From the NCBI GenBank assembly GCA_944359735.1, contig CALVTA010000043.1:1-10147 (forward strand): 10,147 nucleotides of DNA, given 5' to 3'. This stretch comes from an uncultured Bacilli bacterium (GTDB lineage: Bacteria > Bacillota_I > Bacilli_A > RF39 > UBA660). A program made the translations under genes and the position numbers. How positions within the stretch are numbered: position 1 is the stretch's first letter; every line of letters starts with the position of its first letter. The notes under the pieces were generated by a model. The model was not told the origin of the DNA, did not search any database, and was given only the letters and a program-made list of their open reading frames with translations. Positions 1 through 6,303 of the stretch are shown one piece after another.

Positions 1-46
1 AAAAAATAGGTAGAATTTATTTTTATCAATTTCTACCTATTTTTTA
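1..46. terminator. Bidirectional hairpin terminator
   Basis: Positions 1-15 and 31-45 are perfect inverted repeats (core AGGTAGAA / TTCTACCT) around a 15-base loop, with an A run on the left and a T run on the right. It can therefore end transcripts from either side. It most likely ends a plus-strand gene lying left of the window. It is also the first strong hairpin met by transcripts leaving the ezrA operon, although it sits almost 400 bases past that operon's last stop codon. Confidence 0.75.
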
Positions 47-418
47 TTAATTAATTATTTTTACTCTTTTTTACTGAAAAATAAATTTTTGTTTCATTCC
101 TTGTCGTTACCTTCATAGTTTCCCATTCTATAGATAAAGTATTATTTTATATTTAATCCGTTTAATTTTTCTTTCTTCTTACTCTTCCATTCTAATAATG
201 TGCATTTTATTACATCACTTATTATTTTTAAATATATTATATTTACAACCTTTATATGTCCTTTTTATACAATTAGTCATACAACTTTTACTAAAATTAA
301 TTTTAAAGCTATAACATTTTATTTTTAACAAACTAATAATAATTACTAATCCAAAGCTTTACAAATTAATATTCTTTTTACACTCTAAACATTTTTTTCT
401 TAAAAAAAAGTATTAATT
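46..418. other. AT-rich region with no convincing gene
   Basis: No ORF with a start and ribosome binding site is visible. On the minus strand, 145-264 is open for 40 codons without an ATG. It is followed in the same frame by two more short open stretches broken by TAA (142-144) and TGA, and the stretch is purine-rich like the neighbouring minus-strand genes. This could be a decayed gene or chance. Next to the end of the pilin-like gene, 364-379 and 403-418 form an almost complementary A+T-only stem with one mismatch. It is a weak candidate for a transcript end because no clear U run follows. Confidence 0.5.
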
Positions 419-1042
419 TTAATCAACTAATACTCTTTCACGATAAATATTTTTAACATCAACTTGATAATTCTTTTTTATATCCTCAAGATTAGTATAT
501 TTAGAACCATAATTACTAGAAACTAACTTAATAAACAAATCTTCTTCATAATAATTATTAAGCAAATTCTTTCCATTCTTCAAAATTGCATAAACTTTAA
601 CATTATCAACATCATTACCTGTCTTTTTAGAAAAAGACCAATCACTAACTTTATAAATATTATAATGTTTATCTGTTACATCTTGTTTATAAATTAAATA
701 ATTACCACACCTTAAAGTAACTTTTTTAGAGTCATCAATAAATTCTACTTTAGATTCATAAGGATCACAAAAATCATCTCCTGAAAAATTATTTTTTATT
801 CTAGTAACTAAATTATTATCAATAAGTTCATATAAATAAACTACATCTTCACTAGTTTCATTATTATAATTAACTGCATTAATACCAACCGTTTTAGCAT
901 TATATCTAAACACTTCAATTTTTTCTTTTTCTCCATTACTAAGTGCCATAAATAGAAATATAGCTGCTAAAATAAGGCAAACTACTACTACAGTTAAAAA
1001 CTCATAAGTACCAATTCCATTCTCATTAAATTTTACTTTCAT
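419..1042 (-). CDS. Pilin-like membrane protein (type IV prepilin-type N-terminus)
   Basis: 207 residues. The N-terminus has a short charged leader, then Gly9 followed by IGTYE, then a hydrophobic helix (about residues 15-34). If a prepilin peptidase cuts after Gly9, Glu14 falls at mature position +5, the invariant glutamate of type IV pilins and pseudopilins. The rest is a hydrophilic, probably extracytoplasmic domain with Cys92 and Cys112, which could form a disulfide. No family beyond the N-terminal signature is recognised. The start codon lies inside the 3' end of ezrA (17-nt overlap). The upstream ribosome binding site is weak (AAGGA about 13 nt away), so translation is probably coupled to ezrA. 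No pilus assembly ATPase or prepilin peptidase lies in the window. It could instead be a plain single-pass membrane protein whose leader resembles a prepilin by chance. Confidence 0.7.
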   Translation of the reverse strand: MKVKFNENGIGTYEFLTVVVVCLILAAIFLFMALSNGEKEKIEVFRYNAKTVGINAVNYNNETSEDVVYLYELIDNNLVTRIKNNFSGDDFCDPYESKVEFIDDSKKVTLRCGNYLIYKQDVTDKHYNIYKVSDWSFSKKTGNDVDNVKVYAILKNGKNLLNNYYEEDLFIKLVSSNYGSKYTNLEDIKKNYQVDVKNIYRERVLVD

Positions 1043-2741
1043 AAGATTTGATCTTTCCTTCTATATTATCATCAACTATTTTTAAGGTATTAATACACAT
1101 TTTTAAAGCACTATCATAACTACCTTTAAAGAAAAGAGTACTAGCTCTATCCAACCCTTCCTCAACATCTTCATGTAAAAATCTATACCTATTACCATAA
1201 ACAATAACAAGTTCTGTCAATTTAGCTTTCTTAATCATATTTAAAGTTGTATTATAAAGCTTTAAAACTAAATCTCTAGCTGTATCAACTCTAGTATTAA
1301 GAGTTTTAATAACAATAGGTTTCCGAGACAATTCTTTAACTACTTCTAAAATAGCCTCATTTGCTTCATTAAGTTCCACAAAATAATTATCACTAATTAT
1401 AGGTAATTTAAACTCCCTCATCTTCTCTTTACATTCTTTTAGTAATTTATCAATCTCCTCTAACTGCTCTCTAGCTCTTTGTTCATCCTCATACATATTA
1501 CCAAGACTCTTTAAAGCAACATCTAAAGTAGATTCAGTCTGTTTAAGCTTTAATGAAAGTTCATCTACCTCTTTAGTTATTAAAGAAAACGGTGTTGCTT
1601 TACTCTTAACTCTATCAATAATATTTTTATATTCATCTTTAATAGATATTAAATCTTTATTAACCTCATAAATAATATTAACATCTTCTTCATTAAGATC
1701 ATACATATTTTTAATATCTTCTAACTGTTCATATATATCAGTAACAACTTTATCTGTTTTCTTTAATTTTTTAGCAAAATCTCTAATTCCCTCTTCATAA
1801 ACCTTCCTAGAAAGTCTCTCTTTCTCAAAATCCACAAAAATACTATCTAAATAATCAAGAATAGTCTTAAGCTCAAACATACAATCTTCAAGATTTAGAA
1901 CTTTAATTCTATCTAAAATCACTTCTACATTTTTTCTAGATTCACCTAAATTATAGTCAAGATTTAAATATTCAATAGGATACCCTTTATCAATCATATC
2001 TTTACCAATATCTTCAATTTCTTTAATTCTCTTAGGTATTAACTGTTTACACATGAGCATTAAATCTGGAACTTCAGATATAACAATTTCCATATGTTCA
2101 ATCATAGTATCTAAAGCTTTAACTATATGAACAACATCACTATACATATTTTCATCCATTGCTTTCTCGAACTCTAAGAATCTTTTTTCAATATTTTCAA
2201 GCTGCAATCCTATAGCTTCAGAAACTTCTTCGTAAAGATCCTTATGATCATTATAATCTTTATTTAAAACTCTATATTTAGTTTTAAGTTTAGTAATAAT
2301 ACTACGATACTTTTCTTCGCTTAAAGTAATCTCTTTTATCTGATCTAACAAATCATCAGCCTGTTCTCTAATTTTATAAACTTCCATTTCACACTTAGCA
2401 ATTCTAAATTTTGCCGTTTTATACTCTTTTTTATCTATTAAAGTATCAAGTTCAATAAGCATATCATCTATTTTTGGTACTTCTTCATTTTTAATTTTAT
2501 CAAATCTTTCTTCCCACTTTTGATATTTAACTTCCATCTTTTCATTTTTAATAATAGGCTCTAGTTTAGAAAGTTCAGACAAAACAGGAGTACTAGAAAT
2601 TAAATTTTTTTCTCTTTCCAATTCATCATAAATATTCTGATAATAACGCTTTTGCTTCTTTTTTAAAATAGTGATAATAGCAATTACTAAAATGAAAACT
2701 ACAACAACAATACTAATAATAAACAAAAGTGTATGACTCAT
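1026..2741 (-). CDS. ezrA: Septation ring formation regulator EzrA
   Basis: 571 residues, close to the usual length of EzrA (about 560-575). EzrA is a membrane-anchored protein of low-GC Gram-positives that binds FtsZ, limits Z-ring formation away from midcell and links it to cell-wall synthesis. Visible features are an N-terminal membrane helix (about residues 4-26) followed by a Lys-rich cytoplasmic stop, then a long, almost wholly helical, highly charged region with many heptad-like stretches. Near the C-terminus is GNRYR (about 516-520) followed by a helical LFFKGSYDSALKM segment, matching the conserved QNR patch region of EzrA. The frame also opens at a GTG at 2750, but the AGAGGTG ribosome site (2748-2754) overlaps that codon and is correctly spaced for the ATG at 2741, which I chose. 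It is divergent from rpsD and overlaps the downstream pilin-like gene. An ezrA/rpsD/tyrS neighbourhood is also known in Bacillus. Confidence 0.9.
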   Translation of the reverse strand: MSHTLLFIISIVVVVFILVIAIITILKKKQKRYYQNIYDELEREKNLISSTPVLSELSKLEPIIKNEKMEVKYQKWEERFDKIKNEEVPKIDDMLIELDTLIDKKEYKTAKFRIAKCEMEVYKIREQADDLLDQIKEITLSEEKYRSIITKLKTKYRVLNKDYNDHKDLYEEVSEAIGLQLENIEKRFLEFEKAMDENMYSDVVHIVKALDTMIEHMEIVISEVPDLMLMCKQLIPKRIKEIEDIGKDMIDKGYPIEYLNLDYNLGESRKNVEVILDRIKVLNLEDCMFELKTILDYLDSIFVDFEKERLSRKVYEEGIRDFAKKLKKTDKVVTDIYEQLEDIKNMYDLNEEDVNIIYEVNKDLISIKDEYKNIIDRVKSKATPFSLITKEVDELSLKLKQTESTLDVALKSLGNMYEDEQRAREQLEEIDKLLKECKEKMREFKLPIISDNYFVELNEANEAILEVVKELSRKPIVIKTLNTRVDTARDLVLKLYNTTLNMIKKAKLTELVIVYGNRYRFLHEDVEEGLDRASTLFFKGSYDSALKMCINTLKIVDDNIEGKIKSYESKI

Positions 2742-2762
2742 TACTATCACCTCTACTATAAC

Positions 2763-2771
2763 ATCATATCA
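2763..2771 (-). promoter_or_regulatory. Extended -10 promoter for ezrA
   Basis: The minus strand reads TGATATGAT here, an extended -10 element (TGN plus TATGAT). It would start transcription near 2756, just ahead of the ezrA ribosome site. No good -35 box lies 17 bases upstream; the best is TTAAGT, paired with an overlapping second TATGAT at 2768-2773. Confidence 0.5.
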
Positions 2772-2820
2772 TAAACTATCATTTTCCGCCACTTAAATTA
2801 AGTATTTTTTAACAACCATC

Positions 2821-2849
2821 TTGACAAAACAAATTTTTCATAATATGAT
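2821..2849 (+). promoter_or_regulatory. Vegetative promoter of rpsD
   Basis: TTGACA at 2821-2826, a 17-base spacer and TATGAT at 2844-2849 make a near-consensus sigma-A promoter. The transcript would start near 2856, giving an untranslated leader of about 160 nt before rpsD. Confidence 0.85.
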
Positions 2850-2855
2850 ATTAGA

Positions 2856-3016
2856 GCAATTTACTTGAGACAGCAAAGTCTTACTTTATTCAATGTGTTT
2901 TCTATAATTTATAGTAACTTTTCTGCTGTAAAGCGAAAAGAAGACTCCCTGAATAAATGGTGAAGACAGCTAAAACAGATCCAAGAAACTGCAAAATATA
3001 AAGAAAGGAGAATATT
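2856..3016 (+). promoter_or_regulatory. Structured rpsD leader, likely S4 autoregulatory element
   Basis: In Bacillus, S4 represses its own gene by binding a structured leader, and Firmicutes rpsD leaders form a recognised RNA family. Here AGTCTT (2877-2882) can pair with AAGACT (2941-2946), and TTTATTCA (2885-2892) with TGAATAAA (2950-2957). These two helices cross, so together they would form a pseudoknot. Inside lie small hairpins at 2902-2914 and 2918-2940. ACAGC occurs at 2870-2874 and again at 2966-2970, and both copies complement GCTGT (2925-2929), so alternative folds are possible. The ribosome site AAGGAG (3005-3010) closes the leader. Assignment to the S4 family rests on position and on this pairing pattern, not on a covariance search. 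Confidence 0.7.
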
Positions 3017-3619
3017 ATGTCAAGATATACTGGATCAAGTTACAAACAATCAAGACGTGTTGGTTTTTCTTTAACTGAAACAGGAAAAGAGCTTGCAAAA
3101 AGACCATATGGACCTGGACAACATGGAAATGCAAGACATGGCAAACCAAGTGATTATGGCATTCAATTAAAAGAAAAACAAAAACTACGTTTTATGTATG
3201 GTGTAAATGAAAGACAGTTTAGAAAAACATTTAACGAAGCTGCTAAAATGTCTGGAGTTCATGGTACTAATTTCTTAATTTTATTAGAATCTCGCTTAGA
3301 TAACTTAGTATATCGTATGGGATTTGCAACAACTCGTCGTGGAGCAAGACAACTTGTAAACCATGGACACATTACTGTAAATGGTAATAAAGTAGATATT
3401 CCATCATATAGAGTTAAACCAGGAAGTGTTATTGCATTAAAAGAAAACTCTAAAGATCATAAAGCTGCTAATGAAGCATTAGCTAAAGTTAATAAACGTG
3501 TTGAATATGTAACTTTTGATGAAAACAAAAAAGAAGGTACTTACGTGAGATATCCTGAAAGAAATGAGCTTAACATGGATATTAACGAATCATTAATCGT
3601 TGAATTCTATAACAAATAG
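3017..3619 (+). CDS. rpsD: 30S ribosomal protein S4
   Basis: 200 residues, the normal Firmicutes S4 length. S4 is a primary 16S rRNA-binding protein that nucleates 30S assembly and normally represses its own synthesis. The N-terminus MSRYTGSSYKQSRRVG is typical. The S4 RNA-binding domain spans about residues 91-155, with SRLDNLVYRMGFATTR and the QLVNHGHITVNG core. No N-terminal zinc-binding cysteines are present, so it is the zinc-free form. The start is fixed by AAGGAG six bases before ATG. It is a single-gene unit with its own promoter, leader and terminator. Confidence 0.97.
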   Translation: MSRYTGSSYKQSRRVGFSLTETGKELAKRPYGPGQHGNARHGKPSDYGIQLKEKQKLRFMYGVNERQFRKTFNEAAKMSGVHGTNFLILLESRLDNLVYRMGFATTRRGARQLVNHGHITVNGNKVDIPSYRVKPGSVIALKENSKDHKAANEALAKVNKRVEYVTFDENKKEGTYVRYPERNELNMDINESLIVEFYNK

Positions 3620-3628
3620 AAAGTAAAA

Positions 3629-3663
3629 GAATCAAGGGCTAAACTAAAAGCCCTTGATTTTTT
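3629..3663 (+). terminator. Intrinsic terminator after rpsD
   Basis: An 11-bp stem, AATCAAGGGCT (3630-3640) against AGCCCTTGATT (3649-3659), with an 8-base loop and a following T run, placed ten bases past the rpsD stop. Confidence 0.93.
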
Positions 3664-3698
3664 CTATATAACTTAACAACACTAAACACATTAATTAT

Positions 3699-3727
3699 TT
3701 GACATTTTTTATACTACATAATATACA
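3699..3727 (+). promoter_or_regulatory. Possible promoter of the collagen-like gene
   Basis: TTGACA (3699-3704) lies 17 bases before TATACA (3722-3727). The -35 is perfect and the -10 is moderate. A start seven bases downstream would fall inside the AAGGAGGT ribosome site (3731-3737), which is awkward. The overlapping CATAATATA (3717-3725) fits the -10 pattern of sporulation sigma-K (CATA, three bases, TA), but no -35 of that class sits at the right distance. Which factor reads it is open. Confidence 0.45.
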
Positions 3728-3742
3728 ACAAAGGAGGTAAAT

Positions 3743-4501
3743 ATGAATTTGTTTAATGAAAACAAAAACAAACATTGTAAAGATAACTGCCTTTGTGAAG
3801 TAGTTAAATGTCTAGTTAATGACTGCTCTAGTTCTACAAGACCAACAGGTCCTACTGGGCCAAGAGGTGCAACTGGTCCTACTGGTGCTAGTGGACTTAC
3901 AGGACCTACTGGTCCTACTGGACCTACAGGAGCAACAGGAGCTAGCGGAACAAATGGTATGACTGGTCCTACTGGACCTACAGGAGCAACTGGGCCAACA
4001 GGACCTACTGGTAATTGTAGTTGTTCTTGTGTTTCTAGAGGAGAGTTAGTAGTAAATGGTGGAATGGAAATTGTCATTGATGATAAACCAACTGGATGGC
4101 TATTCACTAATCCAGACGATATAATATCAGAAAACAGTCAAGGAAGAGTTCATTCAGGAAATTGGTCTGTTAATATGGGCGATGCTTCAACTCTATCACA
4201 AACAATAAACAATATAGAAGCAGGATGTTTTTATGAATTAAGTTTCTTCGCAAGAGGAGAAGGTGCACAAGTATCACTTAATGCTAATGTTATTTTTATA
4301 ACCAATTCTGGAAATGTCCTTGGTGGTAATATTATGGTAAGAGATCAAGATATTACTAATAGTAACCGTGATTTTGCATATTATAGACTAATTACTACCC
4401 AAGCCCCAGTTGGAACTACTGCAATTAAAATAGAGTTCATCGTCAATGCAAATGGTAATCAATCACTAGATCTAGACGATGTATCACTAACAAGTCTATA
4501 A
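3743..4501 (+). CDS. Collagen-like surface protein with Cys clusters and jelly-roll-like C-terminus
   Basis: 252 residues in three parts. Residues 1-35 have no signal peptide but five cysteines (12, 16, 18, 23, 28). Residues 36-89 are 18 uninterrupted Gly-X-Y triplets, mostly GPT and GAT. Cys92, 94 and 96 follow at once. Residues about 100-252 form a beta-rich domain with NGGME, GW, VHSGNWSV, LSQTI, YELSFFARGEG and a final LDLDDVSL, the pattern of carbohydrate-binding-type jelly rolls found with collagen repeats in Bacillales and Clostridia. By analogy with BclA-type exosporium glycoproteins (GPT-rich, no Sec signal, glycosylated on Thr), a spore-surface or cell-surface filament role is plausible, but this is inference; no sporulation gene lies in the window. 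AAGGAGGT (3731-3737) sets the start. It ends ten bases from the convergent operon, at a shared terminator. Confidence 0.85.
   Translation: MNLFNENKNKHCKDNCLCEVVKCLVNDCSSSTRPTGPTGPRGATGPTGASGLTGPTGPTGPTGATGASGTNGMTGPTGPTGATGPTGPTGNCSCSCVSRGELVVNGGMEIVIDDKPTGWLFTNPDDIISENSQGRVHSGNWSVNMGDASTLSQTINNIEAGCFYELSFFARGEGAQVSLNANVIFITNSGNVLGGNIMVRDQDITNSNRDFAYYRLITTQAPVGTTAIKIEFIVNANGNQSLDLDDVSLTSL
3848..4009 (+). repeat. Tandem collagen Gly-X-Y coding repeat (18 triplets)
   Basis: A 9-bp periodicity encodes 18 consecutive Gly-X-Y triplets. Near-identical nine-base units such as GGTCCTACT and GGACCTACA recur, mostly GPT with GAT, GAS, GLT, GTN, GMT and one GPR interspersed. Such arrays change length easily by slippage or recombination, so copy number may vary between strains. 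The long open frame seen on the opposite strand here is a by-product of the repeat. Confidence 0.93.
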
Positions 4502-4527
4502 AAAAACTGCATCATTGCAGTTTTTTT
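4502..4527. terminator. Bidirectional terminator between convergent genes
   Basis: AAAAACTGCA (4502-4511) and TGCAGTTTTT (4516-4525) form a 10-bp stem with loop TCAT, flanked by A and T runs. It serves the plus-strand collagen gene (stop at 4499-4501) and the minus-strand operon. The loop contains the TGA stop (4512-4514) of the operon's last gene, whose final codons therefore lie in the stem. Confidence 0.88.
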
Positions 4528-5912
4528 ACTTTATCATCTTTCTTAGACTTACTATATTCTAAAATAAATTTATCTATTTGTTCTTGTAAATAAGGTAGAG
4601 GTATCTCTCCTTTTATTTGTTTCATAAATTCTATTACATATTTTTCGGTATTAACTAAATCATTAATATCAATATTAGTAGAAATAAATTGTCTACCATT
4701 TCTATAACAACTATTAATAACATCAATAAAAAATTCTATTCTATTTTTTAATGTATCCATAGAAAGTCTTTCATCATCATAATAAATATTATCAATATAC
4801 TTACAAATATTACCTTTCCTACTTCTGTAACTAAAAGAAAAGTTTTTATCTTTATTATTAATTCTTATAAGGTACATACCATTAGTCTTACCATTATTTC
4901 TATGTGTTCTAAAATCAATATAACATTTATCAATATCATCATTATTATCAAATATAACTTCAGCATAAATAGAAGATTTATCAACAACACCACTCTTATA
5001 AGTTATTGTTTTAATATCTTTTTCTTTTGATTTAATTATCTCTTCATTAGATGTTCTTACTTTAGTATAAATATCATTATCTTCAAGTAAAAAATCAGAA
5101 GTATTAAGTTTAAACCCATCTTTTCTCACATTATATTTAAACTTATAAAAAGTACCATCCTTCTTAGGTCTTTTAGAAAAATTAACATCTCCATCCATTG
5201 TAAAAATTATCTCTCTTTCATTAGTATTTGAATTAATATTAGGCCATGTAACAGTATCCACTTTATTAAACATTTCATCCAAAGGGATCTTTATGTCAAC
5301 AAGATAATCATCGTCGAACAAATAATGTAAATTTTCTAAAGAAGTATGTTGAATCTCTTGCCACCAAGTTTGTTTCCAAGAAACTAAAGTATCTTCACAA
5401 CTTCTAATTTCTTTTAAAATCAAAGGTATCAAAGTATTATACTTCTTATTACTACAAATATAAGTAGAAATATTAGGTAACAAATACTCTCTATTATATT
5501 TAAGTCCATTATATTTAGATAAATCTATCTTATTTATTAAATTAATATAAATATTTTCACGTTCATAACAATAAAGTCCTAAAGAATCTACTAACTGATT
5601 AATAAGCATATACATTTCTGTTTCATTAGTAAATTTACTTTCATCTAATTGTAATTTTACCTCTAAATCTTTCTCATCAGTACTAGTACCAATATAAGTA
5701 GCACCAACACCTATATCATCACCTTTAACAATCATATAGGCCTGATGATCACTATTTACACTATAAATCTTAGGACAAGTTTTAACAAGATTAATTAAAT
5801 TATCATCAATTTCTTCCATAGGATCCAAAATATGTTCATATTTATCTTCGTATTTAACTAAACTATACTGATAATTATCTGTTCCATTTAAACTAATACT
5901 CTTATATTTCAT
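4512..5912 (-). CDS. Unknown 466-residue protein, possible GNAT-like N-terminal part
   Basis: Not recognised as a named family. It is acidic and Asn/Lys/Tyr-rich with no signal peptide or membrane helix, so probably cytoplasmic. Residues about 55-130 look like a strand-strand-helix-strand unit (YMIVKGDDIGVGATYIG, then LEVKLQLDE, a helix, then IYINLIN) that could be a degenerate GNAT acyltransferase fold; this is a guess. A Trp-rich segment (SWKQTWWQEI, about 178-187) follows. The remaining ~270 residues are mixed strand and helix with a highly charged last 15 residues. The frame also opens at a GTG (5927), but GAGGT at 5921-5925 is spaced for the ATG at 5912. It is the last gene of the minus-strand run, 40 bases after the previous stop. 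Its TGA lies in the terminator loop. Confidence 0.8.
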   Translation of the reverse strand: MKYKSISLNGTDNYQYSLVKYEDKYEHILDPMEEIDDNLINLVKTCPKIYSVNSDHQAYMIVKGDDIGVGATYIGTSTDEKDLEVKLQLDESKFTNETEMYMLINQLVDSLGLYCYERENIYINLINKIDLSKYNGLKYNREYLLPNISTYICSNKKYNTLIPLILKEIRSCEDTLVSWKQTWWQEIQHTSLENLHYLFDDDYLVDIKIPLDEMFNKVDTVTWPNINSNTNEREIIFTMDGDVNFSKRPKKDGTFYKFKYNVRKDGFKLNTSDFLLEDNDIYTKVRTSNEEIIKSKEKDIKTITYKSGVVDKSSIYAEVIFDNNDDIDKCYIDFRTHRNNGKTNGMYLIRINNKDKNFSFSYRSRKGNICKYIDNIYYDDERLSMDTLKNRIEFFIDVINSCYRNGRQFISTNIDINDLVNTEKYVIEFMKQIKGEIPLPYLQEQIDKFILEYSKSKKDDKVKKLQ

Positions 5913-5942
5913 TACCGAACACCTCACATTAAATATATTTAT

Positions 5943-5971
5943 ACTATAACATTTATTTTAACTCCATACAA
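5943..5971 (-). promoter_or_regulatory. Possible internal promoter for the 466-residue protein gene
   Basis: In the 40-base gap before the gene, the minus strand reads TGTTATAGT, an extended -10 (TATAGT at 5943-5948). TTGTAT lies 17 bases upstream at 5966-5971, inside the end of the preceding gene. It would let the last gene be expressed apart from the T-box-controlled transcript. Confidence 0.35.
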
Positions 5972-6303
5972 TCAAAAGCATCTTTAATCATAGAAACAAC
6001 CTCATCACTAGCAACTAATAAGATAGATTTGTCTTGTGGAAGAGATTTAATAAAATCAGTTATCTCTTCCTTTTTAGCATTATCTAAACTATGACTTCTC
6101 TCAACAATTAATTTATCACCAACAAGAATTAAAGCACTACCAAAGTCTTTTAATTTAAAAGATGTATAACACATGTCAAAGACTATCGCATTATTCCTTA
6201 ACTTTAGTCTTTTACCAAACTCTACTCCTTCTTCAGAAAGTGGAGGATTACCATTACCACTAGTATCTTTATCTTCCTTAAAACTTTTAACTACATAAAG
6301 CAT
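5953..6303 (-). CDS. Small histidine-phosphatase-like protein lacking the catalytic motif
   Basis: 116 residues. The order of elements resembles the phosphoglycerate mutase/histidine phosphatase fold: a first strand MLYVVKS, then NGNPPLSEEGVEFGKRL (like the family's LSExGxxQAxxL helix), a strand ending in CYTSFKLKDFGSALIL (like the YSSPLxRAxxTA segment), and a final SILLVASDEVVSMIKDAF like the C-terminal strand and helix. The defining RHG motif after the first strand is replaced by KSFKED, and the second catalytic His of the C-terminal VxHG motif appears as ASD. If the match is right, it cannot make the phosphohistidine and is more likely a binding or regulatory protein. Family members are usually 180-230 residues, so this is a compact version. 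Its ATG overlaps the previous stop (TAATG), indicating translational coupling; the ribosome site is weak (AAGGA, 12 bases upstream). Confidence 0.75.
   Translation of the reverse strand: MLYVVKSFKEDKDTSGNGNPPLSEEGVEFGKRLKLRNNAIVFDMCYTSFKLKDFGSALILVGDKLIVERSHSLDNAKKEEITDFIKSLPQDKSILLVASDEVVSMIKDAFDCMELK

Noticed and set aside
3709..4107. 132-codon minus-strand open frame rich in GPV/APV repeats
   Set aside because: It is the antisense of the collagen repeat; the repeat periodicity keeps this frame open. No ribosome site or independent support.
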